64,000 nucleotides of DNA from Microlunatus sagamiharensis. Lineage in GTDB: Bacteria > Actinomycetota > Actinomycetes > Propionibacteriales > Propionibacteriaceae. Positions 32,079 through 40,939 of the stretch are shown here, piece after piece. A program made the position numbers and the translations under genes. How positions within the stretch are numbered: the first letter of the stretch is position 1; each line of letters starts with the position of its first letter. The stretch is taken from assembly GCF_900105785.1 (NCBI RefSeq), contig NZ_LT629799.1, forward strand, positions 2,542,001-2,606,000, written 5' to 3'. Under the pieces are notes generated by a model, which saw only the letters and a program-made list of their open reading frames with translations, was not told the DNA's origin and made no database searches.

Positions 32079-33086
32079 ATGACCCGACCGATCACCCTGT
32101 TCACCGGCCAGTGGGCCGACCTGCCCTTCGAGGAGGTCTGCCGCCTGGCCTCGGGCTGGGGCTACGACGGCCTCGAGATCGCCTGCTGGGGCGACCACTT
32201 CGACCCCTCGGCCGCGGTGGAGGACGACGCCTACGTGCCCGCCAAGCTCGAGGTGCTCAAGCGCCACGGCCTGCAGGTCTTCGCGATCAGCAACCACCTC
32301 AAGGGCCAGGCCGTCTGCGACGACCCGATCGACGCCCGCCACCGCGACATCCTCCCCGACCGCATCTGGGGCGACGGCGACGCCGAGGGCGTCCGGCAGC
32401 GCGCCGCCGAGGAGATGAAGAACACCGCCCGCGCCGCCCGCAAGCTCGGCGTGGACGTGGTCGTGGGCTTCACCGGCTCCTCGATCTGGAAGTACGTCGC
32501 CATGTTCCCGCCGGCCTCCCAGTCGCTGGTCGACGCCGGCTACGAGGACTTCGCCAAGCGGTGGAACCCGATCCTCGACGTCTTCGACGCCGAGGGCGTC
32601 AAGTTCGGTCACGAGGTCCACCCGAGCGAGATCGCGTACGACTACTGGACGACGACGCGCGCGCTCGAGGCGGTCGGGCACCGCGAGGCCTTCGGCCTCA
32701 ACTGGGACCCGAGCCACTTCGTCTGGCAGGACCTCGACCCGGTCGGCTTCCTCTGGGACTTCCAGGACCGGATCGTCCACGTGGACTGCAAGGACGCGAA
32801 GCTCCAGGTCGGCAACGGGCGCAACGGCCGGATGGGCTCGCACCTGGCGTGGGCCGACCCGCGCCGCGGCTGGGACTTCGTCTCCACCGGGCACGGCGAC
32901 GTGCCGTGGGAGCGCTGCTTCCGGATGCTCAACACGATCGGCTACGACGGCCCCATCTCGATCGAGTGGGAGGACGCCGGCATGGACCGCCTCGTCGGCG
33001 CGCCCGAGGCCCTGGAGTTCGTCCGCCGGCTCGCCTTCGACGCCCCGGAGGCCGCCTTCGACGCGGCCTTCAGCAGCCAGGGCTGA
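32079..33086 (+). CDS. Sugar phosphate isomerase/epimerase
   Basis: 335 residues of the xylose isomerase-like TIM barrel (AP endonuclease 2 family). [17 protein letters not shown] gives the first metal-binding glutamate. [14 protein letters not shown] and [12 protein letters not shown] give further Glu/His/Asp ligands, and VHVDCKDAK and ISIEWEDAG the last. A GAGGAG site precedes the ATG. Such enzymes act in inositol and rare-sugar catabolism; no partner is nearby, so the substrate is open. The next gene starts 13 bp downstream. Confidence 0.88.
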   Translation: MTRPITLFTGQWADLPFEEVCRLASGWGYDGLEIACWGDHFDPSAAVEDDAYVPAKLEVLKRHGLQVFAISNHLKGQAVCDDPIDARHRDILPDRIWGDGDAEGVRQRAAEEMKNTARAARKLGVDVVVGFTGSSIWKYVAMFPPASQSLVDAGYEDFAKRWNPILDVFDAEGVKFGHEVHPSEIAYDYWTTTRALEAVGHREAFGLNWDPSHFVWQDLDPVGFLWDFQDRIVHVDCKDAKLQVGNGRNGRMGSHLAWADPRRGWDFVSTGHGDVPWERCFRMLNTIGYDGPISIEWEDAGMDRLVGAPEALEFVRRLAFDAPEAAFDAAFSSQG

Positions 33087-33099
33087 GGGGTCGGCCGCG

Positions 33100-33777
33100 A
33101 TCACGACCGACACCGGCGAGGGGCGGGGCGAGGGACGGGGCGAGGGACGGGTCGTCCTCGTCCCCGCCGAGCGGCTCGCCGGCTGGCTGACGCGGTTCGC
33201 CGAGCGGCACGGTCCGCTCTCCACCGCGCCGGCGGCCGCCGAGGTCGTGGTGTCGGCGCCCGACGGCGCGGTGGCCGTCGTCGAGGTGCCCTTCCCGCCG
33301 CTGCGGGGAGCCCTCGCGGTCGCCGGCACCGGGCCGCTCGTCGAGCACGTGCTCGCCGAGCGCAGCGTCGGTGCCGTGCTCGTCCGCAAGGGCGGGTACG
33401 CCGTCGGCTGGTTCGCCGGCCGCCGGCTGCAGGCGTCCAAGGTCGGCAGCGCCTACGTCCAGGGCCGGACCAAGGCCGGCGGCTGGTCGCAGCAGCGCTA
33501 CGCCCGGCGCCGGGAGAACCAGACCAACCAGGCGTACGCCGAGGCCGCCGACGTGGTCGCGACCGTGCTGCTCCCCCACGCGCACCGGCTCGCCGCCGTC
33601 GTCGGGGGCGGTGACGCCGCCGGTGTGCACGCCGTGCTGGAGGACCCACGGCTGGCCCCGCTCCGGGCGCGGCTGCTCTCCCGGGTGCTGCCCACCCCCG
33701 ACCCGCGCCTGCGGGTCCTGCAGACGTTCGGCGACCAGCTGCGCGAGGTCCGGATCACCCTCAACGCGCAGGCGTGA
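33100..33777 (+). CDS. acVLRF1 family peptidyl-tRNA hydrolase (Vms1/eRF1-like release factor)
   Basis: Actinobacterial relative of the Vms1/ANKZF1 release factor domain, which cleaves peptidyl-tRNA on stalled large ribosomal subunits. The loop QGRTKAGGWSQQRYARRREN is diagnostic, with the glutamines of the catalytic GGxxQ-like element. The matching N-terminus (VVLVPAERLAGWLTRFAERH) lies upstream of the first ATG, GTG or TTG, which is GTG 33247. No canonical start occurs in any frame between the upstream stop and there. An ATC at 33100, 9 nt behind a GAGGGG site, is the best start and gives 225 residues. It overlaps the convergent kinase by 17 bp. Confidence 0.82.
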   Translation: MTTDTGEGRGEGRGEGRVVLVPAERLAGWLTRFAERHGPLSTAPAAAEVVVSAPDGAVAVVEVPFPPLRGALAVAGTGPLVEHVLAERSVGAVLVRKGGYAVGWFAGRRLQASKVGSAYVQGRTKAGGWSQQRYARRRENQTNQAYAEAADVVATVLLPHAHRLAAVVGGGDAAGVHAVLEDPRLAPLRARLLSRVLPTPDPRLRVLQTFGDQLREVRITLNAQA

Positions 33778-35227
33778 GCCGGCCCTTCTTCGCCGTCGCC
33801 GTCACGGGTGCTGTCTCCGGCGCCGCCTCCCGCGCCGGCACCAGCAGCGAGGAGACCGCCTCGCGGCTGGTCACGCCGGGCAGCTGGAGCGTGAGCTCGG
33901 CGCCGCCCTCGGCCGAGCGGCCCGCGTGCACGCTGCCGCCGATCTCGTCCATCGTCTTGGCGACGATGGCCAGCCCGAGCCCCGTGCCCTTGGTGTGCCG
34001 ACCCGACTCCCCGCGGAAGAAGCGGTCGAAGACGTAGGGCAGGTCGGCCTCGGGGATGCCCGGTCCCGCGTCGGAGACCCGCAGGCGGTTGCCCTCCAGG
34101 CGGACGCGGACCGTCGCACCGGGCGGGCTCCACTTGACCGCGTTGTCGAGCAGGTTGGTCACGGCCCGGCGCAGGGAGTCCGGGTCGGCCACGACGAAGA
34201 GCGGTTGCAGCGCCACGTCGAAGGTGATGCCCGCGGCGCGGCGCTGCACCCGCTCGACCGCGTCGCGCACCAGCTCCACGACGTCCAGCGGGGCCAGGGT
34301 GAGCGTCGAGTCGTCGCGGGCCACGTGCACGAGGTCGCCGATCATCTCGGTGAGCTCGCCTAGCTGACCCTGGACGTCGCCCAGGACCGCCGCCTTCTGC
34401 TCCTCGCTCAGGCGGTCGCGGCCGAGGTCCTCGGCCAGCAGGTCGACGTTCGTGCGGAGGCTGGTCAGGGGCGTGCGCAGCTCGTGCCCGGCGTCGGCGA
34501 CGAGCCGGGACTGGCGCTCGCGCGCCTTGGTGAGGGAGGCCAGCATCAGGTTGAAGGAGCCGGCCATCGTCACGAGGTCGCCCTTGGCGTAGCGGACGGA
34601 GACGGGCTGGTAGTCCTGCGTCGCGGTGACGTGCTCCATCGCCTCGGTGAGCTGGCGCATCGGGCGGAGACCGGAGGCGCCGACCAGCACCCCGACGACC
34701 GCGGCGGCCAGCACGCCCGCCAGGCAGACGGCGCCCAGGATGAAGCGCTGCACCTCGAGGACGTGCAGCGCCGGACCGAGCGGGCGGCCGACGAGCAGGG
34801 CGTGGCCGGTGCCGGGCAGCGGGAGCGCGACCACCGCGTACCGCTGGCCGTCGACGGTGCGGCCGGTGCGCTGCACCAGCCCGCCGGCCGGTCCGGCGGC
34901 CTCGAGGTCGGACGGCTCGACCACCAGCGCGAGGTCGTCGCCCGGTGTCCGCAGCACGGTGCCCGAGGCGTCGACGGCCTGGACCACGACCTGCCCGGGT
35001 TGCTGGAGGTCGGCGGGGAGCGTCCCGGTGCCCTCGATGGCGCGCGCCGCCGGTCCGGCCAGGTCCTGGGCGATCCCGAGGGCGATCTCCTGCGAGGTGC
35101 TGACGAGCGTCGAGCACAGGGCCAGATAGCCGACGGCGCTGCACACGACGACGGCGAGGGCCACGGCGACCGTGGTCAGCAGCGACACGCGCCGCTGCAT
35201 GGGGTGGTCCCACAGGAACGTGAGCAT
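33761..35227 (-). CDS. Sensor histidine kinase (MprB-like)
   Basis: 488 residues from ATG 35227. Two transmembrane helices (LLTTVAVALAVVVCSAVGYL and the one at LAGVLAAAVVGVLVG) enclose an extracellular sensor domain of about 130 residues. A HAMP linker, a phospho-acceptor helix DAGHELRTPLTSLRTNVDLL, and an ATPase domain with N box (NLLDNAVKWSPPG), G1 (VSDAGPGIPE) and G2 (GTGLGLAIV) follow. It resembles MprB. No response regulator gene lies beside it, so its partner is elsewhere. It is divergent from lon, and an upstream in-frame start at 35284 is possible. Confidence 0.88.
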   Translation of the reverse strand: MLTFLWDHPMQRRVSLLTTVAVALAVVVCSAVGYLALCSTLVSTSQEIALGIAQDLAGPAARAIEGTGTLPADLQQPGQVVVQAVDASGTVLRTPGDDLALVVEPSDLEAAGPAGGLVQRTGRTVDGQRYAVVALPLPGTGHALLVGRPLGPALHVLEVQRFILGAVCLAGVLAAAVVGVLVGASGLRPMRQLTEAMEHVTATQDYQPVSVRYAKGDLVTMAGSFNLMLASLTKARERQSRLVADAGHELRTPLTSLRTNVDLLAEDLGRDRLSEEQKAAVLGDVQGQLGELTEMIGDLVHVARDDSTLTLAPLDVVELVRDAVERVQRRAAGITFDVALQPLFVVADPDSLRRAVTNLLDNAVKWSPPGATVRVRLEGNRLRVSDAGPGIPEADLPYVFDRFFRGESGRHTKGTGLGLAIVAKTMDEIGGSVHAGRSAEGGAELTLQLPGVTSREAVSSLLVPAREAAPETAPVTATAKKGRLTPAR

Positions 35228-35311
35228 CCGCACCGTGCCGACCACCTCTCCCGGGCCCTGGGCGCGCCGCTGGTCAGCCGCCACCGGAAGCCTAAGTCGC
35301 TCCTCAACGAA

Positions 35312-35323
35312 GAACCGGTGTTC
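35312..35323. promoter_or_regulatory. LexA-like palindrome
   Basis: GAAC-CGGT-GTTC matches the core GAAC-N4-GTTC of actinobacterial LexA boxes. The usual flanking TC/GA is missing. It lies between the divergent kinase and lon. Weak candidate. Confidence 0.3.
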
Positions 35324-35406
35324 CCTCAGACTCCGGCCGCCAGCAGGGCCGTCGGCATCGGTGTTCGCCTGCAGCAGACGCCGGGAATGGATGCGTCCCG
35401 TCCAGC

Positions 35407-35427
35407 CTTGAGCGGGTGTCGCTCAAC
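35407..35427 (+). promoter_or_regulatory. HAIR element (HspR operator) upstream of lon
   Basis: CTTGAGC-N7-GCTCAAC at 35407-35427 closely matches the HspR-associated inverted repeat CTTGAGT-N7-ACTCAAG, 35 bp upstream of the lon start. HspR represses dnaK, clpB and lon in Streptomyces, so heat-shock control of lon is expected here too. Confidence 0.8.
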
Positions 35428-35462
35428 CACACCTGAGCGGCCCCGAACGGAGGCTTGACCCA

Positions 35463-37853
<2,391 letters not shown>

Positions 37854-37863
37854 GCCTGCTGAC

Positions 37864-37899
37864 CCTCGGCCCGGCACCCCTGCGGGTGTCGGGCCGAGG
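37864..37899 (+). terminator. lon terminator hairpin
   Basis: 16-bp arms with one G-U-type mismatch (37864-37879 and 37884-37899) around a CTGC loop, 10 bp after the lon stop. No T-tract. Confidence 0.85.
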
Positions 37900-37981
37900 T
37901 GCTTGACCGGCCAACAGTTGACGCTTTGTTCATCGTGTTACTCGCTCATTGCATGACACGGTGCTAAAGTCTTCTCAGCAA

Positions 37982-38007
37982 GCGGGTAGTACGTCGGAGG
38001 AACTACC
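37982..38007 (+). promoter_or_regulatory. Leader inverted repeat of marR copy 1
   Basis: A 26-bp block containing GGTAGT-N11-ACTACC, with GTCGGAGGA in the loop. It starts about 12 nt behind a likely -10 box (TAAAGT after GTGC), so it would sit at the very 5' end of the transcript. The same 26 bases occur without change at 38707-38732 before the second marR gene. It can act as DNA operator or RNA hairpin. Confidence 0.7.
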
Positions 38008-38149
38008 AGGCTTCGAGACGTGGACGAGGGTCCTGCGAGCTTCCGTTGGGGGAAAGCTCTCAGGCCCCGTTCTACGATCTGGCCCTACGATGCGAGCGCA
38101 TCGGACACCCCCGCTGACGAGGAGCCCCGACATCACCCAGGACGACGTC

Positions 38150-38608
38150 ATGGGCACGGCCGTCCGCAACCTGCGCAGCCTGATCCTGGCCGGGGAGTAC
38201 TACCGCCAGGCGGTGTCCGAGGCCATCGGCCTGGGCACCACGGAGACGCAGGCGCTGTCCTACCTCGCCGTCCACGGCGAGAGCGGGCAGTCGCTCCTCG
38301 CTCGCGACCTCGGGCTGACCAGCAGCGCCTCGACCTCGCTGGTGGACCGCCTGGAGCGCCAGGGCGTCGCCGAGCGCGTACGGCACCCGCACGACCGGCG
38401 CCGACTGATCGTCCGACTCACGGACCGCGGCCGTGCGGTCGTCGAGGAGAGCTACGCATGGCTGGCCTCCACGCTCGAGCAGGTGGAGCCCGACGAGCTG
38501 GAGCACGTCTCCGCGATCCTCGCCTTCCTGGCCGACGACCTGAAGACACGCACCGCGGGGCGTCAGGCCTCGGGGTGGCGCGGCCTCACCCACGCACTTC
38601 CCGTCTGA
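38150..38608 (+). CDS. MarR family transcriptional regulator, copy 1
   Basis: 152 residues from the ATG at 38150 (MGTAVRNLRSLILAGEYYRQ). The winged helix is clear: LLARDLGLTSSASTSLVDRL as recognition helix, then VRHPHDRRRLIVRLTDRG as the wing with the conserved DxRR. Long helices at both ends form the dimer domain. It is about 70% like copy 2 by eye. An ATC at 38132, 7 nt behind GAGGAG, aligns with the TTG start of copy 2 and may be the true start; ATG 38090 lacks a ribosome binding site. Confidence 0.88.
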   Translation: MGTAVRNLRSLILAGEYYRQAVSEAIGLGTTETQALSYLAVHGESGQSLLARDLGLTSSASTSLVDRLERQGVAERVRHPHDRRRLIVRLTDRGRAVVEESYAWLASTLEQVEPDELEHVSAILAFLADDLKTRTAGRQASGWRGLTHALPV

Positions 38609-38706
38609 GAAGCGGACCGGCGCGGTCAAGGACTGCTCGATCGTTCGACGGCTCGACGGCCGGTCACTCCGATCATCGAGCGATCGTGCTACCGTTCTCC
38701 CCGCAC

Positions 38707-38732
38707 GCGGGTAGTACGTCGGAGGAACTACC
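38707..38732 (+). promoter_or_regulatory. Leader inverted repeat of marR copy 2
   Basis: Identical over 26 bases to 37982-38007, again with GGTAGT/ACTACC arms and GGAGGA in the loop. It is again preceded by GTGCTA at the -10 position. Sequence on either side has diverged more, although AGGCTT and a CGAG block persist downstream, so the repeat itself is under selection. Confidence 0.7.
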
Positions 38733-38842
38733 GCAGCAGGCTTGTCGAGGACGCTTCCCTTCCAGGACGGCGATCCGGCTGACGGGTCTCAGCCGCACCC
38801 GACCGGCACCGCACGGTGCCCCACCTGCCCCAGGAGCCATCT

Positions 38843-39319
38843 TTGTCGTCCCCCTCGGTGATGGCGGAAGCCGTCCGCAACCTGCGCCAGATGATCCTGG
38901 CCGGCGAGCACTACCGGCAGGCGTTCGCAAGCGCCGCCGGGCTCGGGGCGACCGAGAGCCAGGCGCTGTCCTACCTCGCGGTGCACGGCGACAGCGGGCA
39001 GACCGTGCTCGCCCGCGATCTCGGGCTCACCAGCAGCGCCTCCACCGCCCTCGTCGACCGCCTCGAGCGGCAGGGGGTGGCCGAGCGCGTCCGGCACCCG
39101 CGCGACCGGCGTCGCACGATCGTCCACCTGACGGAGCGCGGGCTCATGATCGTCGCCGAGAGCCAGCGGTGGCTCGCCGAGACCATGGCCCAGGTCGACG
39201 AGGGCGAGCTCGAGCGCGTGTCCGCCTCCCTCGGCTTCATCGCCGAGACCCTCCAGGGGCGCACCGCCACCGGCGAGGAACGCCATTGGGCGGGCCTCAC
39301 CCACGCCCTTCCCGCCTAG
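38843..39319 (+). CDS. MarR family transcriptional regulator, copy 2
   Basis: 158 residues from the TTG at 38843, chosen because CAGGAG lies 6 nt upstream; the protein begins (M)SSPSVMAEAVRNLRQMI. Winged helix VLARDLGLTSSASTALVDRL and wing VRHPRDRRRTIVHLTERG are nearly the same as in copy 1. Both proteins end in GLTHALP plus one residue. A tandem duplication is likely. Ligand and targets are unknown. A 6C RNA gene follows 90 bp downstream. Confidence 0.88.
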   Translation: MSSPSVMAEAVRNLRQMILAGEHYRQAFASAAGLGATESQALSYLAVHGDSGQTVLARDLGLTSSASTALVDRLERQGVAERVRHPRDRRRTIVHLTERGLMIVAESQRWLAETMAQVDEGELERVSASLGFIAETLQGRTATGEERHWAGLTHALPA

Positions 39320-39410
39320 CCACCTCGGCCTGTATGTCATGTTCCGGCCATTGCCGGTTGAGGACATCGGTATCTGAGGATGGCGCTCAGTCCGTGCCCT
39401 AAAGTAATTC

Positions 39411-39512
39411 ATGGCGGACGGGGGTGATGAACCCCCGAGCATCATCCTCGTCCGCCGAACCGGGAAGCCCGTACCCACCTGAACCCCCGAGCAGGTGAGT
39501 GCGGGCTTCCTG
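39411..39512 (+). ncRNA. 6C small RNA
   Basis: Two successive strong hairpins with the same C-rich loop AACCCCCGAG. The first is a continuous 17-bp stem (39413-39429 with 39440-39456, two G-U pairs). The second is a 19-bp stem with one mismatch (39463-39481 with 39492-39510). Two stem-loops with C-run loops define the actinobacterial 6C RNA (B11 in mycobacteria). A -10 box TAAAGT (39400-39405) puts the 5' end near 39411. The second hairpin probably also terminates. In mycobacteria 6C acts on cell-division and replication-related mRNAs. Confidence 0.85.
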
Positions 39513-39723
39513 TGCGTCCGGAACCGCACGCGCTCCTGCCGCTCGGCGGGCACCGCGGAATCCGCGGTCGTGGCCCGAGGTGGAGCCCCGTCAGCCCCTC
39601 GTGCCCGCGCGTCCCTGACGAGCGAGCGCCACGGGCCCGCTCGGGCACGGCCCGGAGCCCTCGCGCCCCGGATGCTTCCCCGAACCCTGACGAAGCACGG
39701 TGACGGGGCCGCCCTGCGAGCGG
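39513..39723. other. Intergenic stretch between 6C RNA and terC
   Basis: Convergent spacer of 211 bp. I see no gene, no strong terminator and no recognised site. Short open frames here lack ribosome binding sites. Confidence 0.4.
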
Positions 39724-40722
39724 TCAGGCTGCGGAGCTGGTCGGCTCCGCGTGGTCCTCGTCCCAGCGCGACTTGACCAGGCTGGCCACGGCCGTGATGA
39801 GGAGCGTGCCGATGATGACCAGGAGCGAGAGCCAGATCGGGATCTCGAGGCTGAACGGGATGCCGAGCCGCTCGTCCAGGTGGTACTCGTGCAGCGCGTG
39901 GAAGACGAGCTTGACGCCGATGAAGGCGAGGATCACGGAGAGCCCCAGCGACAGGTAGACGAGCTTGCGCAGCAGTCCGCCGAGGAGGAAGTACAGCTGC
40001 CGCAGGCCCATCAGCGCGAACACGTTGGCGGTGAAGACGAGGTACGGCTCCTGCGTCAGCCCGTAGATGGCGGGGATCGAGTCCAGGGCGAAGAGCAGGT
40101 CGGTGCTGCCGAGCGCGACGATGACGATGAACATCGGCGTGATGAGACGCCGGCCGTCCCGGCGGACCGTCAGGTGCGGGCCCTCGAAGTCCTCGGTCGA
40201 CGGCAGGCGACGGCGGACGAGGCGCAGCAGCGGGTTGTCGGGCGCCTCCTCCTCGTCGTCGTGGCTGCGGTAGTCGAGGACCAGCCGCACCGCGGTGTAG
40301 AGCAGGAACGCGCCGAAGATGAAGAAGACCCAGCTGAAGCGGTCGATGGCGGCCGCGCCCACGGCGATGAAGATGCCGCGGAAGACCAGGGCCAGGACGA
40401 TGCCCACGAGCAGCGCGAACTGCTGGAGCTCTCTAGGCACCTTCAGCTTGGCCATGATGATGAGGAAGATGAAGAGGTTGTCGATCGAGAGGCTGTACTC
40501 GGTCAACCACCCGGCGAAGAACTCGCCCGCGTAGCGGGGGCCGGCGACACCCCACACCCCGAGCCCGAAGACCACGGCCAGCGCGACGAAGACGCCGATC
40601 GCGATGCCGGCCTCCCGCATCGAGGGCTCGTGCGGCCGGCGGCCGATGACGAAGATGTCGAAGCCGAGGATCGCGACCATGATCGCGATGGTCGCGGCCC
40701 AGGCGTAACCGTGAACGTCCAA
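39724..40722 (-). CDS. TerC family membrane protein (probable Mn2+ exporter)
   Basis: 332 residues with about eight membrane helices. Conserved acidic motifs include TEYSLSIDNLFIFLIIM and STDLLFALDSIPAIYG, the TerC/Alx signature in which the aspartates are thought to bind metal. The TTG start lies 8 nt behind GGAGG. A manganese-type riboswitch precedes it, which supports manganese export, as shown for bacterial TerC and Alx relatives. Confidence 0.92.
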   Translation of the reverse strand: MDVHGYAWAATIAIMVAILGFDIFVIGRRPHEPSMREAGIAIGVFVALAVVFGLGVWGVAGPRYAGEFFAGWLTEYSLSIDNLFIFLIIMAKLKVPRELQQFALLVGIVLALVFRGIFIAVGAAAIDRFSWVFFIFGAFLLYTAVRLVLDYRSHDDEEEAPDNPLLRLVRRRLPSTEDFEGPHLTVRRDGRRLITPMFIVIVALGSTDLLFALDSIPAIYGLTQEPYLVFTANVFALMGLRQLYFLLGGLLRKLVYLSLGLSVILAFIGVKLVFHALHEYHLDERLGIPFSLEIPIWLSLLVIIGTLLITAVASLVKSRWDEDHAEPTSSAA

Positions 40723-40730
40723 CTCAGGAG

Positions 40731-40875
40731 CCTCCGAGACGGGTATGAGAGCGTGCAGATACGTCTCGGAGGTCTCTTCCGCCAGGCTCGCTGACCGGCG
40801 GCACCGGGCCTAGGGGACCCGAGGTCCGGTGAGCCGTGCTGACGATGCCGTCGCGGGGGAATACTCCCCTCCAGC
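40731..40875 (-). promoter_or_regulatory. yybP-ykoY type manganese riboswitch
   Basis: On the minus strand the leader has the conserved AGGGGAGTATTCCCC start (near 40870), CGACGGCATCGTCA, a CACCGG/CCGGTG helix, and GGCGGAAGAGACCTCCGAG. The last part pairs perfectly over 11 bp with CGTCTCGGAGG (40731-40741 with 40762-40772). That 3' arm contains the GGAGG ribosome binding site of terC. So the expression platform appears translational: the site is hidden unless ligand rearranges the aptamer. The motif is recognised from memory of the family, not by a covariance search. Confidence 0.8.
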
Positions 40876-40939
40876 GGGCAAGTATGGCAGTCAGGCCGGT
40901 GGCCGCCAAAAGTGCGGCCCGGACCGGGCGGCGTCCCGG

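Noticed and set aside
37949-38149. N-terminal extension of marR copy 1 from an upstream start
   Set aside because: It would begin before the presumed -10 box and translate the leader repeat; the paralogue has no such extension in the same frame.
39513-39723. Manganese or other riboswitch on the plus strand before terC
   Set aside because: terC is on the minus strand and its leader is at 40731-40875; the structured RNA on this side is the separate 6C RNA.
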